A stretch of DNA of 64,000 bases from CAWEQO01 sp963811225. GTDB taxonomy: Bacteria > Chloroflexota > Anaerolineae > Anaerolineales > Anaerolineaceae. Positions 28,421-36,149 of the stretch are shown here, piece after piece. Where the stretch lies: assembly GCA_963811225.1 (NCBI GenBank), contig CAWEQO010000004.1, positions 186,001 through 250,000 on the forward strand, read 5' to 3'. Position 1 is the first letter of the stretch. The number at the start of each line of letters is the position of its first letter. Made by a program: the position numbers and the translations under genes. Below the pieces are notes generated by a model. It did not search any database, was not told where the DNA came from, and saw only the letters and a program-made list of their open reading frames with translations.

Positions 28421-29404
28421 ATGACCGATCGAAAGGCAACGGCTGTTAGCTGCGCCAACATCGCATTCATCAAGTACTGGGGCAACCGAGATGACTCGCT
28501 GCGGCTCCCTCAAAATGGCTCGATCTCGATGAACCTGGACGGATTGTATGCCCGCACGAAGGTGAGCTTTGAGGAGGGTTTGCTTGCGGACGCGCTGACC
28601 CTCAACGAGCACCGGGTGACGGGGCCGGGGTTGGAGCGGGTAGCGGATATTCTGGACCTGGTGCGCGAGATGGCGGGGGTTTCAGCTTTCGCTGTGGTGG
28701 AGAGTCGCAACAACTTCCCAACCGGGGCGGGGATCGCTTCGTCGGCGGCGGCGTTCAGCGCGCTGGCGCTGGCAGCCAGCGCGGCGGCCGGGCTGGATCT
28801 GCCGGAGCGAGAGCTTTCGCGACTGGCGCGGCGTGGCTCAGGCTCGGCGTGCCGCTCGATTCCGGGTGGGTTTGTGGAGTGGCAGGCGGGGCAGGGGGAT
28901 GATGATTCTTATGCGGTTTCGATCGCCCCGCCTGAGCATTGGGACCTGGTGGATTGCATCGCAATTCTGAAGGAGGGCCACAAGCCGGTTGGCTCGACGC
29001 GCGGGCATGCCCTGGCGGGCAGCAGCCCACTGCAGGCGGCGCGGCTGGCGGGCGCTCCGGCACGGCTGGACGTATGCCGGCGGGCCATCCTCCAGCGAGA
29101 CTTCGCGGCGCTGGCCCAGGTGGTGGAACGGGACAGCAACCTGATGCACGCGGTGATGATGACGTCCGATCCGCCGCTGTTCTACTGGGAGCCGGAATCG
29201 CTGGCGCTGATGAAGGCCGTGCCGGAGTGGCGCAAGCAGGGCTGGCCGGTGTGCTACACGCTGGACGCCGGGCCAAACGTGCACGTGATTTGTGAGGGCA
29301 ACGCAGCCGGGCAGGTGACTGCGCGCTTGGAGAGCTTTCCGGGGGTGATCCGGGTGCTGCAGGCGGGTCCGGGCGGCCCGGCAACCCTGATGAAAGGGTC
29401 TTAG
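28421..29404 (+). CDS. mvaD: Diphosphomevalonate (or phosphomevalonate) decarboxylase
   Basis: 327 residues of the GHMP kinase superfamily with MvaD marks: SCANIAFIKYWGNRDD, LPQNGSISMNLD, the ATP loop NFPTGAGIASSAAAFSALALA, GSGSACRSIPGGFVEW and the C-terminal LDAGPNVHV. The enzyme phosphorylates and decarboxylates a mevalonate phosphate in isoprenoid synthesis. In Roseiflexus, also a Chloroflexota member, a homologue was shown to use mevalonate 5-phosphate and feed isopentenyl phosphate kinase, so the preferred substrate here is open. No other mevalonate gene is in the window. A TATAAT at 29443 begins the next transcription unit. Confidence 0.92.
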   Translation: MTDRKATAVSCANIAFIKYWGNRDDSLRLPQNGSISMNLDGLYARTKVSFEEGLLADALTLNEHRVTGPGLERVADILDLVREMAGVSAFAVVESRNNFPTGAGIASSAAAFSALALAASAAAGLDLPERELSRLARRGSGSACRSIPGGFVEWQAGQGDDDSYAVSIAPPEHWDLVDCIAILKEGHKPVGSTRGHALAGSSPLQAARLAGAPARLDVCRRAILQRDFAALAQVVERDSNLMHAVMMTSDPPLFYWEPESLALMKAVPEWRKQGWPVCYTLDAGPNVHVICEGNAAGQVTARLESFPGVIRVLQAGPGGPATLMKGS

Positions 29405-29442
29405 AGATTATTCATCTTGTTCCATCGCCTCTTGAAACGGGA

Positions 29443-29448
29443 TATAAT
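29443..29448 (+). promoter_or_regulatory. Candidate -10 element for rseP
   Basis: Consensus TATAAT 39 bp after the mvaD stop and 140 bp before the chosen rseP start. TTGTTC (29417-29422) is the nearest -35-like hexamer but at a long 20-bp spacing. Confidence 0.4.
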
Positions 29449-29465
29449 AAAGAAAGATGCGTAAT

Positions 29466-29527
29466 CTGCTCAGTCAGTGGTGTTTTTCAGAGGGGAAACA
29501 CTCTGAAGAACAGGATTGACTGAGCAG
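29466..29527 (+). repeat. Long two-part hairpin in the rseP leader
   Basis: Outer arms ctgctcagtca (29466-29476) and tgactgagcag (29517-29527) and inner arms tgtttttcagag (29481-29492) and ctctgaagaaca (29501-29512, one G-T pair) form an extended stem. It starts 18 nt after the candidate -10 and has no T-run, so it may be a 5' leader structure rather than a terminator. Confidence 0.65.
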
Positions 29528-29587
29528 TTGCCAATAAGGTTTGGGATATTTAAAGAGGTAGAAAGTCAAAAGGGTAATGGTTCTCCA

Positions 29588-30670
29588 ATGAATGTCGTGC
29601 AAATCGCAATTTTTATTCTTTTGTTTGGCGCGCTCGTCTTCTTGCACGAGCTGGGACATTTCCTGGTAGCGCGGCTCTTCAAGATCGAAGTCGAGGAATT
29701 CGGGTTCGGGTTCCCACCGCGCATGGTGACGCTCGGTAAGGTGGGCGGCACGCTCATCACGCTGAACTGGATCCCCTTCGGCGGGTTTGTGCGTCCGAAA
29801 GGTGAGGTGGACGCCGGCGAAGAAGGTGGGCTGGCGGCGGCGAACCCATGGGTGCGCCTGTCGGTGGCGGTGGCAGGGCCGGTCATGAACCTGATTGTCG
29901 GCATTGTGCTGTTTTCGTTCATGTTCTATCAGGCCGGATCGCCGGATTACTCGAAGATCGTGATCCGCAACGTCAGCGATGGCACGGCCGCTCAGAGCGC
30001 AGGCCTGCAGCCGGGTGACATCTTCGTGAAGGTGGACGGCCAACCGATCGACAGCGCCGATAAGCTGGTGAGCATTGTCCAGGCCAACCTGAACAAGCAG
30101 ATCACGATCACGGTCCAGCGGAACGGCAAGCAGGTGGAAACGACCGCCGTGCCAAATCCGAACCCGAAAGAGGGTGAAGGCTCGCTTGGGGTTGGGCTAG
30201 GGCCGTATTTCGCTCCGATCCCGTTCACGCAGGCTGTGCCGGCGGCGGTGCAAACCACCTTCGATCAGGCGAAAGCCCTGGTGACCTTACCAGCGCAGCT
30301 GATCCGCGGCACGATCCCACCAGAGCAAGCGCGGTTGGTGGGGCCGGTGGGCATCTACGATATGTTCTCGCAGGCTCGCCAGATGGATCAGCAGACCGCA
30401 TCGCTGCCGCAGTCAGAGCAGCCTATCCCGCCGATCAATACACTGGGCTTGATGGCAACCCTATCGGTTGCGCTTGGGTTTACCAACTTGCTGCCCCTGC
30501 CCGCACTGGACGGCGGGCGCATCCTGTTCACGCTGCCTGAGATCCTGATAGGGAAGCGCATTCCTCAGCGGTATGAGAACATTGTGCACCTTATCGGTTT
30601 TGCTACCTTGCTGCTGTTGATGATCTACATCACCACACAAGATATCATTCATCCAATCACTCTACCGTAA
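29588..30670 (+). CDS. rseP: Site-2 intramembrane zinc metalloprotease (RseP family)
   Basis: About 360 residues. The first membrane helix carries the zinc motif HELGH (LVFLHELGHFLVARLF), and the C-terminal helix has LPALDGGRILF with the third zinc ligand. A PDZ domain lies between (DGTAAQSAGLQPGDIFVKVDGQPI). Four membrane segments are expected. RseP/SpoIVFB-like proteases cut membrane-spanning anti-sigma factors or signal-peptide remnants inside the bilayer; no anti-sigma gene is nearby. The open frame extends to 29516, but that start would lie inside the leader hairpin, so ATG 29588, which begins directly with the helix, is preferred. The HEAT-repeat gene follows 17 bp later. Confidence 0.93.
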   Translation: MNVVQIAIFILLFGALVFLHELGHFLVARLFKIEVEEFGFGFPPRMVTLGKVGGTLITLNWIPFGGFVRPKGEVDAGEEGGLAAANPWVRLSVAVAGPVMNLIVGIVLFSFMFYQAGSPDYSKIVIRNVSDGTAAQSAGLQPGDIFVKVDGQPIDSADKLVSIVQANLNKQITITVQRNGKQVETTAVPNPNPKEGEGSLGVGLGPYFAPIPFTQAVPAAVQTTFDQAKALVTLPAQLIRGTIPPEQARLVGPVGIYDMFSQARQMDQQTASLPQSEQPIPPINTLGLMATLSVALGFTNLLPLPALDGGRILFTLPEILIGKRIPQRYENIVHLIGFATLLLLMIYITTQDIIHPITLP

Positions 30671-30687
30671 TGATAGGAGAGGAAGAA

Positions 30688-31776
30688 ATGCAAGGCGCTA
30701 ACCCATCCATTGATTTCCACCGAATCATCGACGCGCTGTTGGACCTCGAAAATCTGTTTCCCTCCGCCTATCTGCATCAATTCTCAGACCTGGACCGCTC
30801 CAGTCTCGAGCAGTTAAAAGCCGTCTGGCCGCAGATCGACCCGAAACGGCGGCTGGAGCTGCTGCGCTCCCTGGTGACTGTGGCAGCGGAGGATACACTC
30901 GTTTGCTTTGACGCCTTGGCGAAGTATGCGCTGACCGACAACGATCCGCGCGTTCGCACCGAGGCGATCCACCTGCTGGAAGAGTGCCCCGATCCAAAGG
31001 TGGCAGACTCTTTAATCGACATCATGCAGAACGACCTGGACCCGGCTTCGCGGGCCGCAGCCGCCTATTCACTGGGCTTGTTTGAATACCTGGGTGAGTT
31101 ACAAGAGATCCCCGAAGACGTTTATGAAACTGTGGAAACCAGCTTGCTCGAGGTCGCGCACGGCTCGGACCTGCCAGTTGTGCGCAGGCGGGCGGTCGAA
31201 TCATTGGGATATTCCAGCAATGAAAGGGTGATCCCCCTGATCGAGTCGGCGTTTGAAACCGGAGAGGAAGAATGGGTGGGCAGTGCGGTCCTGGCGATGG
31301 GGCGCTCGCTGGATTCCCGCTGGGCTCCAGACGTGCTGTTGAGCATGCGCAGCCACTCGCCGTCGATCCGACTGATCGCCGTGACCGCAGCGGGGCAGTT
31401 GGAACTGCAGTCTGCCCGGCAGCCGCTGCTTGAGATGCTGGAAGACCAGGATCAACTGCCCGATGCAGTCCGGCGGGCGGTGATCTGGTCGCTTTCTCAG
31501 ATTGGCGGCGAGGATGTCGGCGCGGCCCTGGAACACTTATTGCAATTTACCGAGGATGAGCAAGAAATCGAGTTCCTCGAAAACGCCCTGGAGAACCTGG
31601 AGTTCACCGAGGGCTTCCCGATCTTCGACCTGATGGAGATTGACCCAACCGTTGCGGCTGTGGTGGATGAACCGGAGAGCTGGCCGGCGCCCAGCATGAC
31701 AGCCGGCGACGAAGATGAAGACGAGTACGAAGAAGTGTACGAGGAAGACGAACAAGACGACGAAGACGATCAATAA
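30688..31776 (+). CDS. HEAT-repeat protein with acidic tail
   Basis: 362 residues of paired helices typical of HEAT/PBS-lyase-type repeats, e.g. DPRVRTEAIHLLEECPDPKVADSLI, DPASRAAAAYSLGLFEYLGE, LPVVRRRAVESLGYSSNERVIPL and EEWVGSAVLAMGRSLDSRWAPDVL. The last 25 residues are almost all Asp/Glu with Tyr. There is no signal or membrane segment. Such scaffolds bind proteins; a partner is not predictable. ATG 30688 is chosen because AGGAGAGG precedes it; the ATG at 30670 overlaps the rseP stop and lacks a site. It is likely co-transcribed with rseP and the peptidase at 31803. Confidence 0.88.
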   Translation: MQGANPSIDFHRIIDALLDLENLFPSAYLHQFSDLDRSSLEQLKAVWPQIDPKRRLELLRSLVTVAAEDTLVCFDALAKYALTDNDPRVRTEAIHLLEECPDPKVADSLIDIMQNDLDPASRAAAAYSLGLFEYLGELQEIPEDVYETVETSLLEVAHGSDLPVVRRRAVESLGYSSNERVIPLIESAFETGEEEWVGSAVLAMGRSLDSRWAPDVLLSMRSHSPSIRLIAVTAAGQLELQSARQPLLEMLEDQDQLPDAVRRAVIWSLSQIGGEDVGAALEHLLQFTEDEQEIEFLENALENLEFTEGFPIFDLMEIDPTVAAVVDEPESWPAPSMTAGDEDEDEYEEVYEEDEQDDEDDQ

Positions 31777-31802
31777 TCTTGGCGGGGCACACATAAATTT
31801 TC

Positions 31803-32984
31803 ATGCACAATCTAATCATCCTGCTGGCATTGCTGGGAAGTCTGGTTTCCCCGCTGCCTTGGTTCCAGCAATCGACCGGAGCCGAGGTGACGGGCATCAG
31901 CGTACTCTATGATTACGGCGAGAAGGTCACCTTTGGAGGGAAGGTGCGGCCGGCCGAGAGCGCGGCGCACCTGTTCCTGTTTATCCAGCCGGAGGGAGAA
32001 CGGACGCGGGTGGAAAGCGTGCCCTTCGCTGCCGATGGGAGTTTCCAATACGAGTACAACGCCCGCCAATACCCTCTGCGTCCCTTTGCTCGCACGGAAT
32101 ACTGGTTCCGGATTGTGCTGACGGACGAAAGCGAGGTGGAGAGCGGCCGCGGATCGTTCGATTATGTGGATAACCGTTACACGTGGAAAACACTGCAGGG
32201 CGACGGCTTTCAGGTGGACTGGTATGAAGGCGACATGGCCTTCGGGCAAGAGGCGCTGAACGTGGCCGAGTTGGGCTTGCAGTCGGCGTTGAAATACATG
32301 CCCGCCGAGAACACGAGGATGATCAAAATCTACATCTACGCTGCCGCAGCCGACATGCAGAAGGCGCTGCAGTTGAGCCAGCAGTCTTGGATTGCAGGCC
32401 ATGCCAGCCCAGACCTGGGGGTAATTCTGGTGTCTGTGCCGCCCGGCGAGCAGCAGCGGTTAGAGTTCCAGCGTCAGCTGCCGCACGAGATGGTGCACTT
32501 GCTCCAATATGCGATGGTGGGTGACAAGTACAGCTCTGTGCCGGTGTGGCTGCTGGAAGGAGCCGCATCGCTGGCTGAAATCAACCCCAACCCAGATTAC
32601 GAGCGGGTGCTCACGAAAGCATCCGACAGCGATTTATTGATGGGAATGAGCACGATGTGCAGCGCTTTTCCACAGGAGGCATCCGGGGCGTTCCTGGCGT
32701 ATGCGGAATTGGCATCGTTCGTGCGCTATTTGCACGATAATTTCGGCACATCTGGCCTGGAGAATTTGATGCAGCAGTACAAGGATGGCTTGGGCTGCGA
32801 GCAGGGGGTGCAGGCCGCGTTCGGGGTCTCGCTGCGCCAGCTGGAATACCGCTGGAAGCTGGAGGCGCTGCGGGTTAACGGCTTGATCTTTGCGCTGGAG
32901 AATCTCAGCCCTTACCTGGTGATCCTGCTGCTGCTGGCGCTGCCGCCGGTTTTGGGGATGATGATCGCAAGGCGAGGGCGCTAG
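31803..32984 (+). CDS. Membrane-anchored zinc metallopeptidase-like protein (peptidase MA type)
   Basis: 393 residues: an N-terminal signal peptide (HNLIILLALLGSLVSPLPWF), a beta-sandwich region (about 25-125), a gluzincin-like domain with LPHEMVHLLQYAM (HExxH at about residue 228) and a downstream LLEGAASLAEI that supplies the third zinc ligand Glu, then a C-terminal membrane helix (LVILLLLALPPVLGMMI) and a basic tail. This matches the peptidase MA family of extracytoplasmic proteases, here tethered at the C-terminus. It is the last gene of the rseP-HEAT-peptidase group. A strong bidirectional terminator follows at 32993. Confidence 0.88.
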   Translation: MHNLIILLALLGSLVSPLPWFQQSTGAEVTGISVLYDYGEKVTFGGKVRPAESAAHLFLFIQPEGERTRVESVPFAADGSFQYEYNARQYPLRPFARTEYWFRIVLTDESEVESGRGSFDYVDNRYTWKTLQGDGFQVDWYEGDMAFGQEALNVAELGLQSALKYMPAENTRMIKIYIYAAAADMQKALQLSQQSWIAGHASPDLGVILVSVPPGEQQRLEFQRQLPHEMVHLLQYAMVGDKYSSVPVWLLEGAASLAEINPNPDYERVLTKASDSDLLMGMSTMCSAFPQEASGAFLAYAELASFVRYLHDNFGTSGLENLMQQYKDGLGCEQGVQAAFGVSLRQLEYRWKLEALRVNGLIFALENLSPYLVILLLLALPPVLGMMIARRGR

Positions 32985-32992
32985 GCGCTCGC

Positions 32993-33047
32993 AAACAAAA
33001 AGCTGACTGTTGGACCGTTAGGCGGCCCAACAGTCAGCTTTTTGTTT
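32993..33047. terminator. 21-bp bidirectional terminator between peptidase and pfkA-like genes
   Basis: Arms 32993-33013 (core agctgactgttgg) and 33027-33047 (core ccaacagtcagct) are perfectly complementary over 21 bp. A-runs and T-runs flank the core on either side, so it fits both convergent genes. Confidence 0.9.
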
Positions 33048-33053
33048 TATCTT

Positions 33054-34175
33054 CTACTCTCCCAGGCTGGTTCCAACTTCGCGGGCGCTGATCACCCAGG
33101 GATGGTTGGCGGGAACGAAATTGTGCTTCCCGGCAATCTCTTCCAGGTCGATGGCGGTAGTGTGGCCGTTCTGTAAGGCGACCATGACGCCGAAGTGCCC
33201 CTGGTTAATGAGAGCAATGCAGTAGGTGCCCATTTGGGTCGCCAGGACCCGGTCAGTGGAGGAGGGGGCGCCACCGCGCAGCAGGTAGCCGAGGATCGTG
33301 GTGCGGGTCTCCAGCCCGGTAAACTTCTCCAGGCGGTCGGCCAGCAGCCCGACGTTGTCCTTATGGCGGCCCTGGATTTCAGCCAACTGGCGGGCGACGC
33401 GCTCACGCTGGTCACCGGTACGCAGGCGTTCGTTGGCCTCGCGAGTGGCTTCGAAGAAGGCGGCGTTCTCTTGTGAGATGGCCCCTTCCGACACGGCGAC
33501 AATGCTGAAGCGCCGCCCGGCCTGGTTGCGGTCCTGAACGGCCTGATTGATCTTTTGAATATCGTAAGGGATTTCGGGGATGAGGATAACATCCGCTCCG
33601 CCGGCAAGCCCGGAGCCGAGCGTCAGCCAGCCGGCATAACGGCCCATGATCTCAACGATCAGGATGCGGTGGCTGCTGAGAGCGGTGGTGTGGATGCGGT
33701 CGATGGCCTCGGTGGCGATACCCATGGCGGTGTCGAAGCCGATGGTGGCGTCCGTACCGGCGATATCGTTGTCGATGGCTTTGGGTAGGGTGATGACGTT
33801 GAGGCCGGCCTGTGTAAGCTGCAAACCGGCTTCGTGAGTTTCGCGCCCACCCAGGCAGATCAACGCATCCAGTTTGTGCTTTTTATAGGTCGCCAGGGCG
33901 TCTTCCGTACGGTCGATGCACAGATTTTCTTCCATGAAGCGTTGAGGAATGTCGCGGCTGGTGCCGAGGATGGTGCCGCCTGCGGGGAGGATGCCCGAAA
34001 GGGTATTGCCCTCAAACGACACGAAATGATCGTCGACCAGGCCGCGGAAGCCGTCACGGAAGCCAATCACGTCCATCCCGAAAGAATCTCGGGCTGTTTT
34101 GCCGATGGCGCGAATGGCCGCGTTGAGGCCAGGCGAGTCGCTGCCTGCCGTGAGCACACCGATACGTTTTGCCAT
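33054..34175 (-). CDS. pfkA: 6-phosphofructokinase family protein with altered nucleotide-site residues
   Basis: 373 residues of the phosphofructokinase superfamily: SPGLNAAIR, GGTILGTSR, the fructose-6-phosphate loop IDNDIAGTDATIGFDTA, and MGRYAGWL. The catalytic Asp of the IDND motif is kept. Several nucleotide-site positions are not standard: TAGSD replaces the usual SGGD, GGRET stands where GGDGS (ATP type) or GGDD (PPi type) is expected, and KAIDND replaces GTIDND or KTIDND. It is therefore a PFK by fold, but the phosphate donor, or even the activity, is uncertain. AGGAGGGATT precedes the ATG on the minus strand. Confidence 0.88.
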   Translation of the reverse strand: MAKRIGVLTAGSDSPGLNAAIRAIGKTARDSFGMDVIGFRDGFRGLVDDHFVSFEGNTLSGILPAGGTILGTSRDIPQRFMEENLCIDRTEDALATYKKHKLDALICLGGRETHEAGLQLTQAGLNVITLPKAIDNDIAGTDATIGFDTAMGIATEAIDRIHTTALSSHRILIVEIMGRYAGWLTLGSGLAGGADVILIPEIPYDIQKINQAVQDRNQAGRRFSIVAVSEGAISQENAAFFEATREANERLRTGDQRERVARQLAEIQGRHKDNVGLLADRLEKFTGLETRTTILGYLLRGGAPSSTDRVLATQMGTYCIALINQGHFGVMVALQNGHTTAIDLEEIAGKHNFVPANHPWVISAREVGTSLGE

Positions 34176-34349
34176 ATTTCAATCCCTCCTGTTTTTCAAT
34201 ACCATTCATTGTAAATGACATCCGGTCGGTCTGTCAAAGAGGAGTTTGAAGGGCTTTGGGTTCAGATTGCAGGAATGTGTCGCATTCGACTTCTTGACCG
34301 TTAGCAAACCCTTCATTTTCGCTGTAAGGTCGCTGTAAGGTTCGAAATG

Positions 34350-34378
34350 TTGACTTGCATATGTAATTGTGATAAATT
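34350..34378 (+). promoter_or_regulatory. Sigma70-like promoter upstream of the 34608 gene
   Basis: TTGACT (34350-34355), 17-bp spacer, TAAATT (34373-34378). It lies in the 432-bp divergent gap after pfkA, next to a tandem duplication of tcgctgtaagg (34319-34340). Transcription would begin near 34385, about 220 bp before the gene. Confidence 0.6.
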
Positions 34379-34459
34379 AAACGAACATAGGCGTTTATCA
34401 CCTAATTAGTTTACAAATTAAACAACAGCGAATTCTCCATCAGGAGTTTGGGTTCGCAC

Positions 34460-34565
34460 TGGCATGGGAGTATCCCTACCGCCGATGAATGCGATGCTGC
34501 CAAAAAGGAAACAAAACAACTACGCAATGCTCTCCTTTGCCGGCCTGATAATCCAGGCTGTTTTT
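34460..34565 (+). promoter_or_regulatory. Structured leader ending in a terminator-like hairpin (possible riboswitch, attenuator or small RNA)
   Basis: Within the long leader, TGGCA (34460-34464) pairs with TGCCA (34498-34502) and encloses the hairpin ggga-gta-tccc (34466-34476). AAAGGA can pair with TCCTTT further on. A 7-bp hairpin (gcctg/caggc core at 34543-34558) is followed by TTTTT (34561-34565), 43 bp before the start codon. I recognise no known riboswitch class. The layout suits conditional termination or a short stand-alone RNA. Confidence 0.4.
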
Positions 34566-34607
34566 ATTATATTGTTTAATCGTTATCGATTTGAAAGGAA
34601 GAGGCTA

Positions 34608-34889
34608 ATGAACACCGAGCCAAATCATAAAATGGTTTTAGCAAAAACCTACGAATCCGGAGCTGAGGAGTGGTACTGCCCCACCTGTGGGCGGCGCTTC
34701 ATCGTCCAATGGACGCCGGAGTACCAGAAAGCAATCCTGGAACTGGGTGATGAATCGGTCATCCACAACACCGGCAAAGGCGCGATGATCATCTCCCAGA
34801 AGCAGTCAGACCCCTGGTTGTCCCCGTGGCTTGACTGGTTCGACAAGAGCAATTTCGAAGGTCGCTGGGAAGACGCTCACCTGGATTAA
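34608..34889 (+). CDS. Small protein with one zinc-ribbon-like CxxC
   Basis: 93 residues starting at ATG 34608, chosen because AAGGAAGAGG precedes it; an upstream in-frame extension to 34464 would be coded by the structured leader. The protein has EEWYCPTCGRRFIVQWTPEYQK, half of a zinc ribbon; a second Cys pair is not seen, so it may dimerise on zinc or not bind it. The C-terminus is Trp-rich (PWLSPWLDWFDKSNFEGRWEDAHLD). Function unknown. It converges with the esterase gene, whose stop codon lies 9 bp beyond. Confidence 0.75.
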   Translation: MNTEPNHKMVLAKTYESGAEEWYCPTCGRRFIVQWTPEYQKAILELGDESVIHNTGKGAMIISQKQSDPWLSPWLDWFDKSNFEGRWEDAHLD

Positions 34890-34898
34890 TTCACGAAA

Positions 34899-35976
34899 TT
34901 ATCGTTTATTTAGATCAGCGGCCAGGAAGCGGTAAGCTTTCCGGCCGCTGATCTGATGTCGGCCCTCGAAGTAATCGGTTTCCACCTGGTCCTCCGCTCC
35001 GAATCGTGCGTAGACCTGGCGCGCCCGTTCGACGCTGCGCTTGACGGATTCGATCGGAAAGATCGGATCATAATCGCCGGCTTCGATCATCACAGGTCGC
35101 GGCGCAATTAATCCGATCAGGTCGTACATCTCACCGAAGCGGTGCAGCCCGGGCACAAAGTTGCACGAGCAGTGATCCATCGCCAGGATGCTGTCGCGGA
35201 AGGTGGAGTAGTAGCCGCTGACCACGCAAGCGCGGATGCGCTCGTCCAGACAGGTTGAGAAAAAGGTGTGCATGCCGCCGCCGGAGATGCCCATTGCGCC
35301 GATGCGACTCGAGTTCGACCTCCGGTAAGGTCGTGAGGTAGTCCAGCAGGCGCCGGGCCTCCCGCACCCGCAGCCCGACCGTTGATCCGCCGAGGTGGAA
35401 CGCCAACATGGAAGTGTGCTGGCAGGTGGTTGGCACCGGCTGGCCCATGGTGGTGTTGAGGTACGAGAAGTCGGTCTGGCGCTCGCCGAAGCAGCTGATT
35501 TCGGGCGCAGCCACCAGGAATCCGCTGCGGCACAGGGCGACCGCAAAGTCCTTGTGATAGCCGTCGGGCGTGCCGCGCTCTTCCCCATTCTCCCATAAAC
35601 CAACAATATCTTTAACCCCATAGCCGTGACCGTGAAAGGCCAGGACGGTCGCAAGTGGTCCCTGGGCGTTCTTCGGAACCAGCAGGTAGACCGGCATGCG
35701 CGCCGAAGGTCCGACCCAAATGAGCAGCTTGTGCCGGACGTAGTCTCCCTTATCGATGCTTTCGATGGTCTCCGGTTCAAAGGGCACGTCCGGCCAGTCC
35801 TGGAAGCCGATGGTTTGGGCCAGTTCGGCTCGGACGGTTTGCTGCCAGGTGTGGGCTTCTGCGGTGGTTTCGGCCTGGAAGCGCAGCGGGGCCTGCTCGG
35901 GTTGGTAGAGGGGCCAGAGGCTGCCGGCGGGCTGCAGCTCGGGATGCTGTTTGGGGTCGAGGATTTGGGTGGGCAT
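34899..35976 (-). CDS. Alpha/beta hydrolase (acetyl-xylan-esterase/dienelactone-hydrolase-like), frameshifted
   Basis: ATG 35976 has AAGGAGA ahead. The frame runs through VLAFHGHGYGVKDIVG (oxyanion region), LVAAPEISCFGERQTDF and RRLLDYLTTLPEVE, then breaks near 35305-35318. The continuation in the next frame has SRIGAMGISGGGMHTFF with the nucleophile Ser, the acidic residue in EAGDYDPIFPIES, and the His in FEGRHQISG, ending at 34899. Removing one base around 35316 rejoins the chain. The complete protein of about 358 residues resembles the abhydrolase families that hydrolyse acetyl or acyl esters. It is cytosolic, with no signal peptide. Substrate unknown. Confidence 0.82.
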
Positions 35977-36091
35977 GCGAATCTCCTTTGCGTGATTAAT
36001 TTTATCAGGGAACAGGCAATTAGGGATCGGGAAATCAGGTCGTTGGGTCCGGGATGACGCTGCAGTGCGGGCTTTGAATGGAGACAAGAAT

Positions 36092-36139
36092 TTGACGGAT
36101 TCCCTCGAATGTACGTATAATAGCACGATCGAATCGTGC
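36092..36139 (+). promoter_or_regulatory. Promoter with start-site hairpin for the EamA transporter
   Basis: TTGACG (36092-36097), 18-bp spacer, TATAAT (36116-36121). Immediately after the -10 lies gcacgat-cga-atcgtgc (36123-36139), an inverted repeat covering the expected start of transcription, 10 bp before the start codon. It could be an operator or a 5' stabilising hairpin. Confidence 0.65.
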
Positions 36140-36149
36140 CGAGGAATCT

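Noticed and set aside
29516..29587. N-terminal extension of RseP from 29516
   Set aside because: It would start with TTG inside the leader hairpin and add a polar stretch ahead of the first membrane helix, unlike RseP homologues.
34464..34607. N-terminal extension of the 34608 gene with a membrane segment
   Set aside because: The extension is coded by the structured leader and lacks a ribosome site; AAGGAAGAGG stands directly before ATG 34608.
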